A stretch of 15,079 nucleotides of DNA from Candidatus Bathyarchaeota archaeon (lineage in GTDB: Archaea > Thermoproteota > Bathyarchaeia > Bathyarchaeales > DTEX01), in assembly GCA_003601725.1 (NCBI GenBank), contig PIYJ01000017.1:1-15079 (forward strand). The letters are read 5' to 3'. How positions within the stretch are numbered: position 1 is the stretch's first letter; the number at the start of each line of letters is the position of its first letter. The notes under the pieces are model-generated. The model was not told the DNA's origin, ran no database searches, and saw nothing but the letters and a program-made list of their open reading frames with translations. Shown here piece after piece: positions 6,808-14,266 of the stretch. Position numbers and translations under genes: made by a program.

Positions 6808-7785
6808 TTATAGATTGTTTTCATGGAAGACCATTGCTAAGGCGCCGTAGAGGACTACATCCCCGCCTAGAGGGGTAATTTTTATGTCGGGAACACGGTT
6901 TACAGCGTAATTTTCTACGTATTTTTGAATCGGATTGATTACTAGATCCTCATTCTTCAGAGCTACGGTGCCGCCTACAGTGATTATTTCAGGATCATAC
7001 AGATTTATCACGTTTGCGAAGCCAAGAGCATTCGCTTCGCCGATTTTATCAACTATTTCTTTAGATAAAGCGTCGCCAGATTTAGCCGCATCGTAAAGGT
7101 CCTTAGCAGTCATACTTTGAAAATTATCTTTTGAAAATTTTATGAGTAGACTCCTTTCTATCTCCTCTGAGCTTTTCTCTTGTAAGAGTAGACGTGCATA
7201 ATTTGGGATATTTTTCCCTGAGCAGTAGGCTTCCCAATGACCTCTTTTCCCGCATCCGCATAGCAAGCGGCCCGCCATGTCTATTGTCATATGTCCAATC
7301 TCATGGGCATTTCCATCTTTTCCAAAGAGTAAATGGCCGTCAACATAGACCCCTCCGCCTATCCCGGTGCTTATAGTGATGTAAACGAGGTTTTCAACGT
7401 TTCTTCCAGCTCCAAACATCTTCTCCCCGATCGCTGCGGCGGAACAATCATTCAGAAGGTGAACCGGCATCTTCAGTTCTTCTTCTAAGGACTCTACTAT
7501 AGGTATGTTGTTAAACGGCAGATTAGCAAAGATCTTGATCATCTTTCTCTCAGCATCAAGGGTGCCTGCGGAAGCTACGCCTACCCCCAGCACATCTTCG
7601 TCAGAGCCTAAATTCGACATAATTGAACGGATAATTCTAACCAGTTGCTGGATCAGTCCCTCCGGGCCCTTTCTGCTCTCAGTTCTTACATTCATCCTGC
7701 TTAATATTCGTCCTTTTTCATCACCTAGCACCATCCTGATGTTGGTGCCTCCGAGATCAACTCCAACCGCAATCTTCTTCGGCAT
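6808..7785 (-). CDS. ROK-family sugar kinase (glucokinase-like)
   Basis: ATP-dependent kinase of the ROK family, probably phosphorylating glucose, another hexose or an amino sugar. The ATG at 7785 gives 325 residues and is preceded by AGGAGA. An in-frame ATG at 7824 would add 13 residues that do not look like the family. AVGVDLGGTN (6-15) is the ATP phosphate loop; LND with Asp113 is the catalytic base; EIGH (162-165) and the cysteine motif CGCGKRGHWE form the zinc site. The third zinc cysteine of the usual CxCGxxGCxE is His183 here. There is no N-terminal winged helix, so this is a kinase rather than a ROK repressor. It is on the same strand as the mutase operon but 281 bp upstream, so probably separately transcribed. 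It could feed hexose-6-phosphate to the mutase. Confidence 0.88.
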   Translation of the reverse strand: MPKKIAVGVDLGGTNIRMVLGDEKGRILSRMNVRTESRKGPEGLIQQLVRIIRSIMSNLGSDEDVLGVGVASAGTLDAERKMIKIFANLPFNNIPIVESLEEELKMPVHLLNDCSAAAIGEKMFGAGRNVENLVYITISTGIGGGVYVDGHLLFGKDGNAHEIGHMTIDMAGRLLCGCGKRGHWEAYCSGKNIPNYARLLLQEKSSEEIERSLLIKFSKDNFQSMTAKDLYDAAKSGDALSKEIVDKIGEANALGFANVINLYDPEIITVGGTVALKNEDLVINPIQKYVENYAVNRVPDIKITPLGGDVVLYGALAMVFHENNL

Positions 7786-7910
7786 TTCATTTCTCCTCTT
7801 AGAGAATAGAACGAAAAGCCTCAAAAGAGTTACACTTCTTCATCCATAAAAATCTTAAACTATTTACCGCTCTTCCTCGGCGAGCTCGGCAGTTCCGCAG
7901 AAAACCTCCA

Positions 7911-7931
7911 TTTGCTATTTTATACAGCAAA
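7911..7931 (+). promoter_or_regulatory. Operator-like inverted repeat around a TATA element
   Basis: TTTGCT and AGCAAA form a perfect 6-bp inverted repeat separated by nine bases that contain ATTTTATA. It lies about 50-70 bases before the small winged-helix gene and also upstream of the divergent ROK kinase. A repressor bound here would cover the TATA box. A second candidate promoter element, CTTTTTAAC, lies at 7938-7946. Confidence 0.4.
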
Positions 7932-7981
7932 CTAAACCTTTTTAACGGTTGTTATGTAAAGTTTGATGTGAGTGATATGTG

Positions 7982-8185
7982 ATGTCGTTACGGACAAAGG
8001 TGCTTAAGTATTTGGAGAAGAATCCCTCGGATTTCTTTGCCTTAGCTAGAGAGTTTAAGGTTACTGGAGATGAGATTGCGAGGGAGCTTAATAACCTGTT
8101 GAAGGCAGGTTACGTTACGAAGGAAAATGGTGATTTCTATCTAACGGATCGGGGCAGAGAATACTTGAAAGTTGAAGAATCTTAG
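7982..8185 (+). CDS. Small winged-helix DNA-binding protein
   Basis: The 67-residue protein is almost entirely one winged helix-turn-helix domain. Helix 1 is RTKVLKYLEKNP. The helix-turn-helix is FFALAREFKVTGDEIARELNNLLKAGY. A short beta-wing follows (VTKENGDFYLTDRGREYLK), typical of archaeal MarR/ArsR/PadR-like minimal regulators. There is no ligand domain, cysteine cluster or membrane segment. I chose the ATG at 7982; a GTG immediately before it (7979) is possible and would add one residue. It sits between the ROK kinase (divergent) and the sugar gene cluster (downstream), with an operator-like palindrome at its own promoter. It may therefore regulate itself and one of those neighbours; that is inference from position. 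Confidence 0.75.
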   Translation: MSLRTKVLKYLEKNPSDFFALAREFKVTGDEIARELNNLLKAGYVTKENGDFYLTDRGREYLKVEES

Positions 8186-8223
8186 GCTTAGACGCGAATG
8201 ATTATATGCGAGAAATATTGGGA

Positions 8224-8250
8224 AGACGCGTCTGGGGATCTCCTTTTTCT
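8224..8250 (+). terminator. Palindrome and T-rich tract after the winged-helix gene
   Basis: The perfect palindrome AGACGCGTCT (8224-8233) is followed by a T-rich run (CCTTTTTCTCTTC, 8242-8254). This could end the winged-helix transcript. AGACGCG also occurs alone at 8190-8196. The T-run is the more credible archaeal termination signal; the palindrome could instead be a protein-binding site. Confidence 0.3.
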
Positions 8251-8290
8251 CTTCGAATACGGATGTACATGACTTTCTAGGTGAACCAAC

Positions 8291-8324
8291 AACCTTTTAT
8301 TTTCAGAGGGAGATCTTTTTATTC
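8291..8324 (+). promoter_or_regulatory. Candidate promoter of the sugar gene cluster
   Basis: Two A/T-rich elements precede the isomerase-like gene: CTTTTATTTTC (about 8294-8304) and CTTTTTATTC (8315-8324). The first would leave a leader of about 25 bases that includes GAGGGATGA before the TTG start. The second would make the mRNA nearly leaderless. GGAGATC (8309-8315) is the inverse complement of GATCTCC at 8237-8243. Confidence 0.35.
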
Positions 8325-8349
8325 GTTAACACTCGATGAGGGATGAATT

Positions 8350-9765
8350 TTGCTGCTGAAAGATTCGGAAAAGGTTAGAATTGGATTTGTCCCATGTCAC
8401 AGAGAGCCTTTCGATGAAGAATGGGCTGTTGAGATGCGGGCGAGATGCTTAGAAGCATTCTCAAAGATCAATGAGATGAGTTTGGTTGTTCCAGATGAGA
8501 AGACAACAAAGAATGGCCTTGTAAGAGATGACGCGGATGCTGAGAAGACTATTCAGCTCTTCAAAGAGGAGAACGTTGACGGCGTCATCATAGGAACAAT
8601 GACCTTCGGAGATGAAGTCTCAGCCCTGTCGATCGCGTCAGCCTTTTATGACAAGCCCATCCTACTGTTCGGAACAAAGGAGGGGCCCTTCAAACCTGAC
8701 GGGGGGAGAAGATCAGACTCCTTCTGCGGAACGCTCTCAATCTCCTCCGGGATGCATCGTAGAAAGATCCCGTTTCTTTTCGCAGGGATAGTCTTTCCAG
8801 AAGAGAAGGAATTCGCCGAGAATGTTCGAAGCTTTATCCGTGTATGTTCAATCCTGAAGGGGTTCATCGGAGCAAACATAGGTTTAGTAGGTCCTAGACC
8901 TGAACGGTTCCAGACATGCATCTTCAGCGAGGATGCTATGATTGAAAATTTCGAGCAGACGGTTGTTCCCATCTCTCTGCTTGATATTGTGAATCGAGCT
9001 GAGAATCTGAAGGATGATGATCCCAAAGTCCAGAAGATTCTAAATGAGATGAAGCAAGAAGCAGACTTTTCGGATGTAAACGAGGAAAGCATCGTGAAGA
9101 TGGCTAAGCTCGAATTAGCCCTTAAGCAGTTTGCTGAGGAGAAGAACCTTTCAGGCATGGGTGTTCAATGCTGGACGGCGATCCAAGAGGTCTATGGGAT
9201 TTCTCCATGCTATGTGATGGGTCGACTGACAAGTCAAGGGATAATGACATCATGTGAAGTGGACATTTACGGCGCATTAACGATGCTTATCCAGTATTTG
9301 GCATCATTAAGGACTACGCCTCCTCACTTCATCGATTGGACGATAAAGCATCAAGAGAAAGAGAATGTCTTCCTGGCTTGGCACTGCGGGAATGCTCCTC
9401 CGTCTCTTGTCTGTGAGGGCTGCAAAGTAAGAGTCAGAGGCCACAGCATCCTAGGAGAAGTCTTGGGGAGGGACAGGTCGATGGGGACAGCTGAGTTTCA
9501 GCTAAAACCGGGAGTAGTAACAATATGCAGACTAGTGGAGTATGACGGTGAATTCAAGATGCTCGTCACGAAAGGCGAGATTGAAAAGGCCGATCAAGAC
9601 CTCAGAGGCTCATGGAGCTGGGTTAAAGTACCCGATCTTGATCTGCTCTATAGGGTCATAGTTGAAGAAGGATTCATACATCATGCCAGCATGATTCACG
9701 GGGACTATGTGAAACCGATAGTGGACGCCTGCAGATTACTAGGAATAGAAGTGGTGCAGGTCTAA
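8350..9765 (+). CDS. L-fucose/L-arabinose isomerase-like protein
   Basis: The 471-residue protein resembles the FucI/AraA isomerase superfamily in layout. An N-terminal Rossmann-like part (IGFVPCHREPFDEEW; DGVIIGTMTFGDE near 77-89) is followed by a middle domain and a C-terminal beta-rich domain. Candidate Mn2+ and catalytic ligands are Glu280 (CWTAIQE), Glu303 and Asp305 (SCEVDIYGA), His345 (WHCGN) and His445/His450 (HHASMIHGDY). These parallel the Glu/Glu(Asp)/His set of the known isomerases, but the alignment is by eye. The likely reaction is aldose-ketose isomerisation of a deoxy- or pentose-type sugar; some relatives are of unknown activity. The start is TTG at 8350, preceded by GAGGGATGA; the nearby ATG at 8343 is out of frame. 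It is the first gene of the plus-strand sugar cluster. Confidence 0.75.
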   Translation: MLLKDSEKVRIGFVPCHREPFDEEWAVEMRARCLEAFSKINEMSLVVPDEKTTKNGLVRDDADAEKTIQLFKEENVDGVIIGTMTFGDEVSALSIASAFYDKPILLFGTKEGPFKPDGGRRSDSFCGTLSISSGMHRRKIPFLFAGIVFPEEKEFAENVRSFIRVCSILKGFIGANIGLVGPRPERFQTCIFSEDAMIENFEQTVVPISLLDIVNRAENLKDDDPKVQKILNEMKQEADFSDVNEESIVKMAKLELALKQFAEEKNLSGMGVQCWTAIQEVYGISPCYVMGRLTSQGIMTSCEVDIYGALTMLIQYLASLRTTPPHFIDWTIKHQEKENVFLAWHCGNAPPSLVCEGCKVRVRGHSILGEVLGRDRSMGTAEFQLKPGVVTICRLVEYDGEFKMLVTKGEIEKADQDLRGSWSWVKVPDLDLLYRVIVEEGFIHHASMIHGDYVKPIVDACRLLGIEVVQV

Positions 9766-9791
9766 GAGCGATAAATAGAAGCCGCTCGGAA

Positions 9792-11072
9792 ATGACGAGT
9801 AAGATCCGTCTGGAAATCGACTTTGAAGGACGAGAATTCTATTCGTCTCCGATATCAGTGGAGATAAACTTCGAGGAATATTTGAAGAGGGCTGATAAGG
9901 AAGAGTTCGATTGTTCCTCCATCAGGATGGTTGATGAGGCAACTGGGAGAATAATTCCCTGCCAATTTTCCCCACTGGACGATGAGAAACTCTGGGGAAG
10001 AGTCTCTTGGATCCATCCGAGCTATGCACATAAGAAAGTAGAGATCATTATTGGGAAGAATCAGCTCCGTGACTATAGGCTTCCGAGAGGCGTTGAGATC
10101 TGGGATAGAGGAGACTATCAGCTAGAAGTCTTCGTTGACGGGGTGCATGTAACAAACTATGTTTATAATGAGGCATATGAAAGGCCGTTCCTTTATCCGG
10201 TCATTGGACCGGATGGATTAAACGTGGTCAGGCATATACCGAACTTCGGTGATCATCCGCATCATAAAGGAATCAACATTGCCTTGGGGGATGTTTCGGG
10301 GAGAAGAGGCGAGCCTGGAATCAATTTTTGGTTTTTGGGAAGCATAGGAGATCCGAAGCAGGGCAGAGTGATCCATCAGAGATTTACGAGGATTGAACAA
10401 GGCCCAATCTTCGGGATGATACAGGAAGAGAACCTCTGGAAACAGAATGACGAGTTGGAACATGTATCTCACAGTAGAGGACGATGGAAGATCAAAGTGA
10501 AAGGCGAGGTTTTGATGAGGGAGACGAGGACGATCACGATATGGAATGTATCACCGATGCGTCTAATCGATATCCATACAGTTATGAAGCCCGCCGTAGA
10601 CGAGGTGATCCTCAACGCGGATGTTGAACATAAAGAGATGGCTAAGGAGAATGGCCCCCTCGTCATCAGAGTTGCAGATAACATGCGTGGAACAGTTGAG
10701 GGAACAATAGTGAACTCTGAGGGAGGAAGAACCGAGAAGGAATGTTGGGGCCGCCAAGCCAGATGGGTTGACTATTACGGTCCTGTTGTGCCCGGAGGGC
10801 CGATAAACGGCATAGCTGCCATGGATCATCCATCTAATGTTAGGCATCCAACCGGTTGGCATGTGCGGGATTATGGGCTTTTCGCAGCTAATCCATTCTA
10901 TGATAAGAAGCCGGAATGGCCTGATCAGGGACCGATATACTTGTCGAAGGCTCGAGGCGACAAACTGGATATGCGTTACAGGATTTATATCCACCGTGGC
11001 GATGAGAAGAAGGGGAGAGTTGAAGAGAAGTGGCAGGAATGGGTGAAACCGCCCAAAGTGACGATTCAATAG
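9792..11072 (+). CDS. PmoA-like family protein (DUF6807)
   Basis: A 426-residue soluble protein with no signal peptide or membrane segment. The family signature is clear: YPVIGPDG near residues 135-142, then DHPHHKGINIALGDVSG with Asp154, His155, His157 and His158, and NFWFLGS. Later come RWVDYYG, AAMDHPSN and GWHVRDYGLFAANPF. Although historically named after a methane oxygenase subunit, this family is not the membrane PmoA. It is found next to Gfo/Idh and sugar genes, with no settled activity. The histidine cluster suggests a metal or carbohydrate site, by inference. The first 100 residues form an extra domain with no recognised motif. It follows the isomerase-like gene by 26 bases with only a weak ribosome site (CGGA), so is probably co-transcribed. 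Confidence 0.8.
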   Translation: MTSKIRLEIDFEGREFYSSPISVEINFEEYLKRADKEEFDCSSIRMVDEATGRIIPCQFSPLDDEKLWGRVSWIHPSYAHKKVEIIIGKNQLRDYRLPRGVEIWDRGDYQLEVFVDGVHVTNYVYNEAYERPFLYPVIGPDGLNVVRHIPNFGDHPHHKGINIALGDVSGRRGEPGINFWFLGSIGDPKQGRVIHQRFTRIEQGPIFGMIQEENLWKQNDELEHVSHSRGRWKIKVKGEVLMRETRTITIWNVSPMRLIDIHTVMKPAVDEVILNADVEHKEMAKENGPLVIRVADNMRGTVEGTIVNSEGGRTEKECWGRQARWVDYYGPVVPGGPINGIAAMDHPSNVRHPTGWHVRDYGLFAANPFYDKKPEWPDQGPIYLSKARGDKLDMRYRIYIHRGDEKKGRVEEKWQEWVKPPKVTIQ

Positions 11073-11190
11073 GATGTCTCTTTGAGTTCTGTCTGAACGG
11101 TATTTTCCATAGGTTCTCAGCGAGTCATTTAACAGAAAGAAAGCGTCAACCAGTTAGTGAGCATAGCTGAAGAAGTGGGGGGGATCTTTG

Positions 11191-12264
11191 TTGAATGCTA
11201 AAGAGAGGATTTTTGCTGCGTTGACTTGGGGTGAACCTGATTATGTTCCGTGGACTAGTAAGCCTAACCATTTTCCAAGGGGCTATTTGGAGAGGGAATT
11301 GAGAAATTTGGGTATGGGTCTAACTTTGGAGTATCGTGTTTTTGGCATATCGATTCCGGGATTAACGACTAAGAGCATAAGCAGAGGGGATTATGTTACG
11401 AGGATCTATGAAACCCCCGTGGGCGAGGTGCAGGAGAAGGTTAGGGTCAATCTTCCTTCTGAGGGTGGTGAACGAAGCGATAGCTGGAAGGTTGAACATT
11501 TCATTAAGGAAGATGCTGATTATAAAGTCGTAGAATACCTCTTTGAGAATATGAAGATAACCCCTAAGTATGAGGAATTCAGAGTGGTGGAGAACGATTT
11601 AGGCGGAGACGGAGTAGTATGTACAAGTCTCGGTTACACGCCTTTCATGGATCTGCTCATCAATTATATGGGTATAAGAAAGCTCGCATATGAGATTCAT
11701 AGAAACAGGGGGAGGCTTGAAGCTTTACTGGAAGTGATAGCTGAAAAGAAAAGAGAGATATGCAGGGTGATCGCTGATTCGCCTGCTGAGATCGTATTAT
11801 TGGGGGACAACATAGATGAAGTGTTGATTGGACCTAAACTCTTCGAGAAGTACTGCCTGCCCTATTATCAGGAGTACGCTGAGATTCTTCATAGAAAGAA
11901 GAAGATAGTCGGCTCCCACATGGATGGCAGACTTAAAAGATTAAAGGATTTCATAAAGATTTCCAGGCTTGACTTTCTACATGGGTTTACTCCTCCCCCG
12001 GTGGGCAATTTATCCGTTAAAGAGGCTAGGGAAAACTGGGATAGAAAGATCGCATTGTGGCTGAACGTTCCTGAAACCCTCTTCTATGAGACTGAGAAGC
12101 TCGAATCCTTTGTGAAGAATCTTCTCCGAGAGGCTGTTCCTGGAGACGGTTTCATGCTTGGGATAACTGAGACTGTTCCTCCGGCTAAGAGGATCGCCGC
12201 CTACAAGGTAATAATGAATACTATATTGAAATACGGCAAGTACCCAATCGATAAAAATCTTTAA
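11191..12264 (+). CDS. Uroporphyrinogen decarboxylase (URO-D) family protein
   Basis: The 357-residue TIM-barrel protein opens MNAKERIFAALTWGEPDYVP, the usual start of URO-D/cobalamin methyltransferase relatives. GDNIDEVLIGPKLFEKYCLPYY (about 205-226) is also characteristic. At the position where MtaA-type methyltransferases have a zinc-binding H-x-C, this protein has His243-Met-Asp245 (GSHMDG), so the cysteine is absent. The arginine-rich N-terminal pocket of true HemE is not evident. A role in heme synthesis or standard methyl transfer is therefore doubtful, and the function is unknown. Relatives often occur in sugar-degradation loci, as here. The start is TTG; a second TTG three bases upstream (11188) is possible, and a G-run at about 11177-11183 is the ribosome site. 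The 115-bp gap upstream holds no gene. Confidence 0.75.
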   Translation: MNAKERIFAALTWGEPDYVPWTSKPNHFPRGYLERELRNLGMGLTLEYRVFGISIPGLTTKSISRGDYVTRIYETPVGEVQEKVRVNLPSEGGERSDSWKVEHFIKEDADYKVVEYLFENMKITPKYEEFRVVENDLGGDGVVCTSLGYTPFMDLLINYMGIRKLAYEIHRNRGRLEALLEVIAEKKREICRVIADSPAEIVLLGDNIDEVLIGPKLFEKYCLPYYQEYAEILHRKKKIVGSHMDGRLKRLKDFIKISRLDFLHGFTPPPVGNLSVKEARENWDRKIALWLNVPETLFYETEKLESFVKNLLREAVPGDGFMLGITETVPPAKRIAAYKVIMNTILKYGKYPIDKNL

Positions 12265-12313
12265 ATCAAGTCCTAACTTCTTCAAGAAATTAAACATCTT
12301 AAAGAAGGAAAAG

Positions 12314-13315
12314 ATGTTGAGTAGCCCCGTTAGATTTGGAATTTTAGGTTTAGGAGTAGGTGCTAACCGGGCTAGATTGGCCGCGAAAACTGAGGATGCT
12401 GAGCTCGTCTGTGTCTGTGATCTTCAAGAGGAAAAGGCGAAGCAGATAGCTGGTGAACTAAACTGTGAATGGACAACTCGGTATGATGATATGCTTAGGA
12501 GAGAAGATATCGATGTTATCGGAGTTTTCACGCCCAGCGGGACGCATTGTGATTATGCTATAAAGGCGATTCAAGCTGGGAAAGATGTCTTCGTCACGAA
12601 GCCTATGGATATAAGCCTTGAGAAATGCGACGGCGCGATCGAGGCGGCTAGAGATGCAGGTGTAATTCTTGCTGTTGATTTTCAGATGCGTTACGACGAG
12701 ACAGCTCGGAAGATGAAACTTGCGTTGGATAATGGACGTTTAGGGAGGCTTATCCTCGGCGACTTGAGGATGAAATGGTATAGATCCCAAGAATATTATG
12801 AAGGGGGCTATCCGCATGGTTGGCGTAAAAGAAGGGAGACTGAAGGAGGCTCAGCTGCGAATCAAGGCGTCCACTTCATTGATCTTCTCCAATGGTTCAT
12901 GGGTCCCGTTAAGACGGTTTACGGCAGATCGGGAACCTTCGCTCACAATATTGAGACGGAAGACTTAAGCATGGCGCTCATCACCTTCGAGAACGATGCA
13001 TGGGGCTCCATCGTGACGACGACGGCGAGCTATCCCCGCTTGGGATCATCAATCGAGATCACGGGGGACAATGGATCAATAGTATGGAAGGATGGAAAGA
13101 TCATATTATACGAGCTTAAAGATAATCCGGAGCCGTCCTTAGATGAGTTCAAGCTCAACCCGGAGAGGCCTAGAAACATAATTGAGGATATGGTTTCAGC
13201 TATCAAGAAAGGCAGTAAAGTTATGGTTGATGGAGTTGAGGGACGGAAATCCGTCGCCATCATTAACGCGATATACAAATCCTCTAAGACGGGAAAGGTT
13301 ATTGAGCTAGACTAA
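12314..13315 (+). CDS. Gfo/Idh/MocA family NAD(P)-dependent oxidoreductase
   Basis: The 333-residue protein has an N-terminal Rossmann domain (GLGVGA, residues 12-17) and a C-terminal alpha/beta sheet domain. The catalytic features are TKPMDIS with Lys96-Pro97 and GGSAANQGVHFIDLLQW with His187 and Asp190. The Lys/His pair is typical of sugar or inositol dehydrogenases of this family. Asn183 occupies a position that is Asp in many members and Asn in others. It probably oxidises a hydroxyl of a sugar or derivative with NAD(P)+; the substrate cannot be deduced. The ATG is preceded by AAGGA. It lies 49 bases after the URO-D-like gene and closes the cluster, meeting the broken aldolase gene tail to tail 24 bp away. 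Confidence 0.9.
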   Translation: MLSSPVRFGILGLGVGANRARLAAKTEDAELVCVCDLQEEKAKQIAGELNCEWTTRYDDMLRREDIDVIGVFTPSGTHCDYAIKAIQAGKDVFVTKPMDISLEKCDGAIEAARDAGVILAVDFQMRYDETARKMKLALDNGRLGRLILGDLRMKWYRSQEYYEGGYPHGWRKRRETEGGSAANQGVHFIDLLQWFMGPVKTVYGRSGTFAHNIETEDLSMALITFENDAWGSIVTTTASYPRLGSSIEITGDNGSIVWKDGKIILYELKDNPEPSLDEFKLNPERPRNIIEDMVSAIKKGSKVMVDGVEGRKSVAIINAIYKSSKTGKVIELD

Positions 13316-13339
13316 GGCTAAATCAGCAGTAATCCGTCT

Positions 13340-14110
13340 TCATGCATCCATATCTTTCGGAGGGCTTCTAGCTTTCTGTAGCTCCTGAGCTGCTGCCTGC
13401 TTGAGGAATCCTACGTCTCTGCCTATGTTTATGATCTTAAAGCCTCGTTTAATCGTCTTGTATGTCTCTTCGATGGGGGCAAGTATGCCGGGAACGGTGC
13501 TCGTCTCTTCCGCTGCGTCCAGAATCCTTTGGATAGCTTCCTCGAATTTAGGGTGATTCCATTGTCTCCAGATTCCGAGGGATCTTGAAAGATCGTTTGG
13601 GCCTACGAAGAAGGCTTCGATCTTGTCTACGGAGAAGATGTCCTCCATGTTTTCCAGTCCCTCTCGGGTTTCTATCGTGGGAGGATGAGTATCTCTTCAT
13701 CGCATGTCTCAACGTATTCCGAGTCTCTGAGGGAAACCCTGATGGGTCCGAGGCTTCTCATTCCTCTAGGCGGATAAGTAGCATACTGGATTGCTTTGAG
13801 GACGTCTTCTTTTGTGTTGACGAAGGGGATTATGATGCCGTGGGCTCCGATGTCTAAGGCGGAGTTTATGATCCCGAATTCATTCCACGGAACCCTTATG
13901 ATCGGCGTTGTCTCCGAGAAGCTCATAGCCTGCATCATACTGAGGGCGGATTCAATGCTTAAGGGGGAATGCTGAAGATCAAAATTTATGAAGTCGAAGC
14001 CTATCCCGCCTAGAATATCCGTTACGAGGGGATGTCCTATGGTGACCGTCATCCCCAGGGCTACTTCGCCTCGCTTTATTATTTCGAAGATTATTCTTCA
14101 GAATCTTCAC
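13340..14110 (-). pseudogene. HpcH/HpaI-type aldolase, broken by two frame disruptions
   Basis: Read together, three segments rebuild a class II 2-oxo-acid aldolase of HpcH/HpaI type, which splits 2-keto-3-deoxy or 4-hydroxy-2-oxo acids to pyruvate and an aldehyde. The first segment, from GTG at 14110 (or a CTG at 14101), reads KNNLR. The frame then changes near 14083-14089 to EIIKRGEVALG and continues through FDFINFDLQHSP, RVPW, GAHGIIIPFV and YPPRGMRSLG to ILP. A stop (13672-13674) follows. One base earlier, the minus-1 frame reads TIETREGLEN and runs into VGPNDLS, ending at 13340. The metal Glu (IET) and the FVGPNDLS segment thus lie after the break. The longest intact pieces are 13672-14052 and 13340-13648. 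A TATA element and sugar-gene context remain. It could be a real pseudogene or an assembly error. Confidence 0.85.
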
Positions 14111-14132
14111 CTCAGCATAAAATGAATGGATG

Positions 14133-14143
14133 CTTTAAATAAC
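14133..14143 (-). promoter_or_regulatory. TATA box of the aldolase (pseudo)gene
   Basis: TTATTTAAAGC on the minus strand is centred about 28 bases before the GTG at 14110, the spacing expected for a leaderless archaeal mRNA. It suggests that the promoter survives although the reading frame is broken. Confidence 0.5.
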
Positions 14144-14187
14144 TTAGCTGCGCTTTGAACCGGGGGTCATCAAGCCGAACGGAGGTA

Positions 14188-14241
14188 ACATATATCAATT
14201 ATATCGCAGTTCTAATCAATCAAGCACGGGTATCAATTGAT
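14188..14241 (+). promoter_or_regulatory. Promoter region and ATCAAT repeats before the agmatinase gene
   Basis: A/T-rich sequence with TTATATCG (14199-14206) is a plausible TATA box, giving a start near 14229 and a leader of about 38 bases. ATCAAT occurs three times on the plus strand (14194, 14215, 14232). The last copy is within the perfect palindrome ATCAATTGAT (14232-14241), just past the predicted transcription start. A regulator site is possible. Confidence 0.4.
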
Positions 14242-14266
14242 CTCTTTGAATTAAAGGCGGTCATAA

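Noticed and set aside
7786..7824. Longer ROK kinase starting at 7824
   Set aside because: The extra 13 residues do not resemble the family, and AGGAGA sits correctly for the ATG at 7785.
8646..9158. Minus-strand open frame of 170 codons opposite the isomerase-like gene
   Set aside because: Composition (Ser/Phe-rich) is typical of an antisense shadow; no ribosome site or family motif.
10563..11069. Long minus-strand open frame (168 codons) opposite the DUF6807 gene
   Set aside because: The plus-strand protein has clear family motifs throughout; the antisense frame has no motif or promoter.
13672..13686. Programmed minus-1 frameshift in the aldolase
   Set aside because: The sequence CTCCCACG does not form a proper slippery heptamer, no stimulatory structure is obvious, and a second frame break exists upstream, so mutation or assembly error is likelier.
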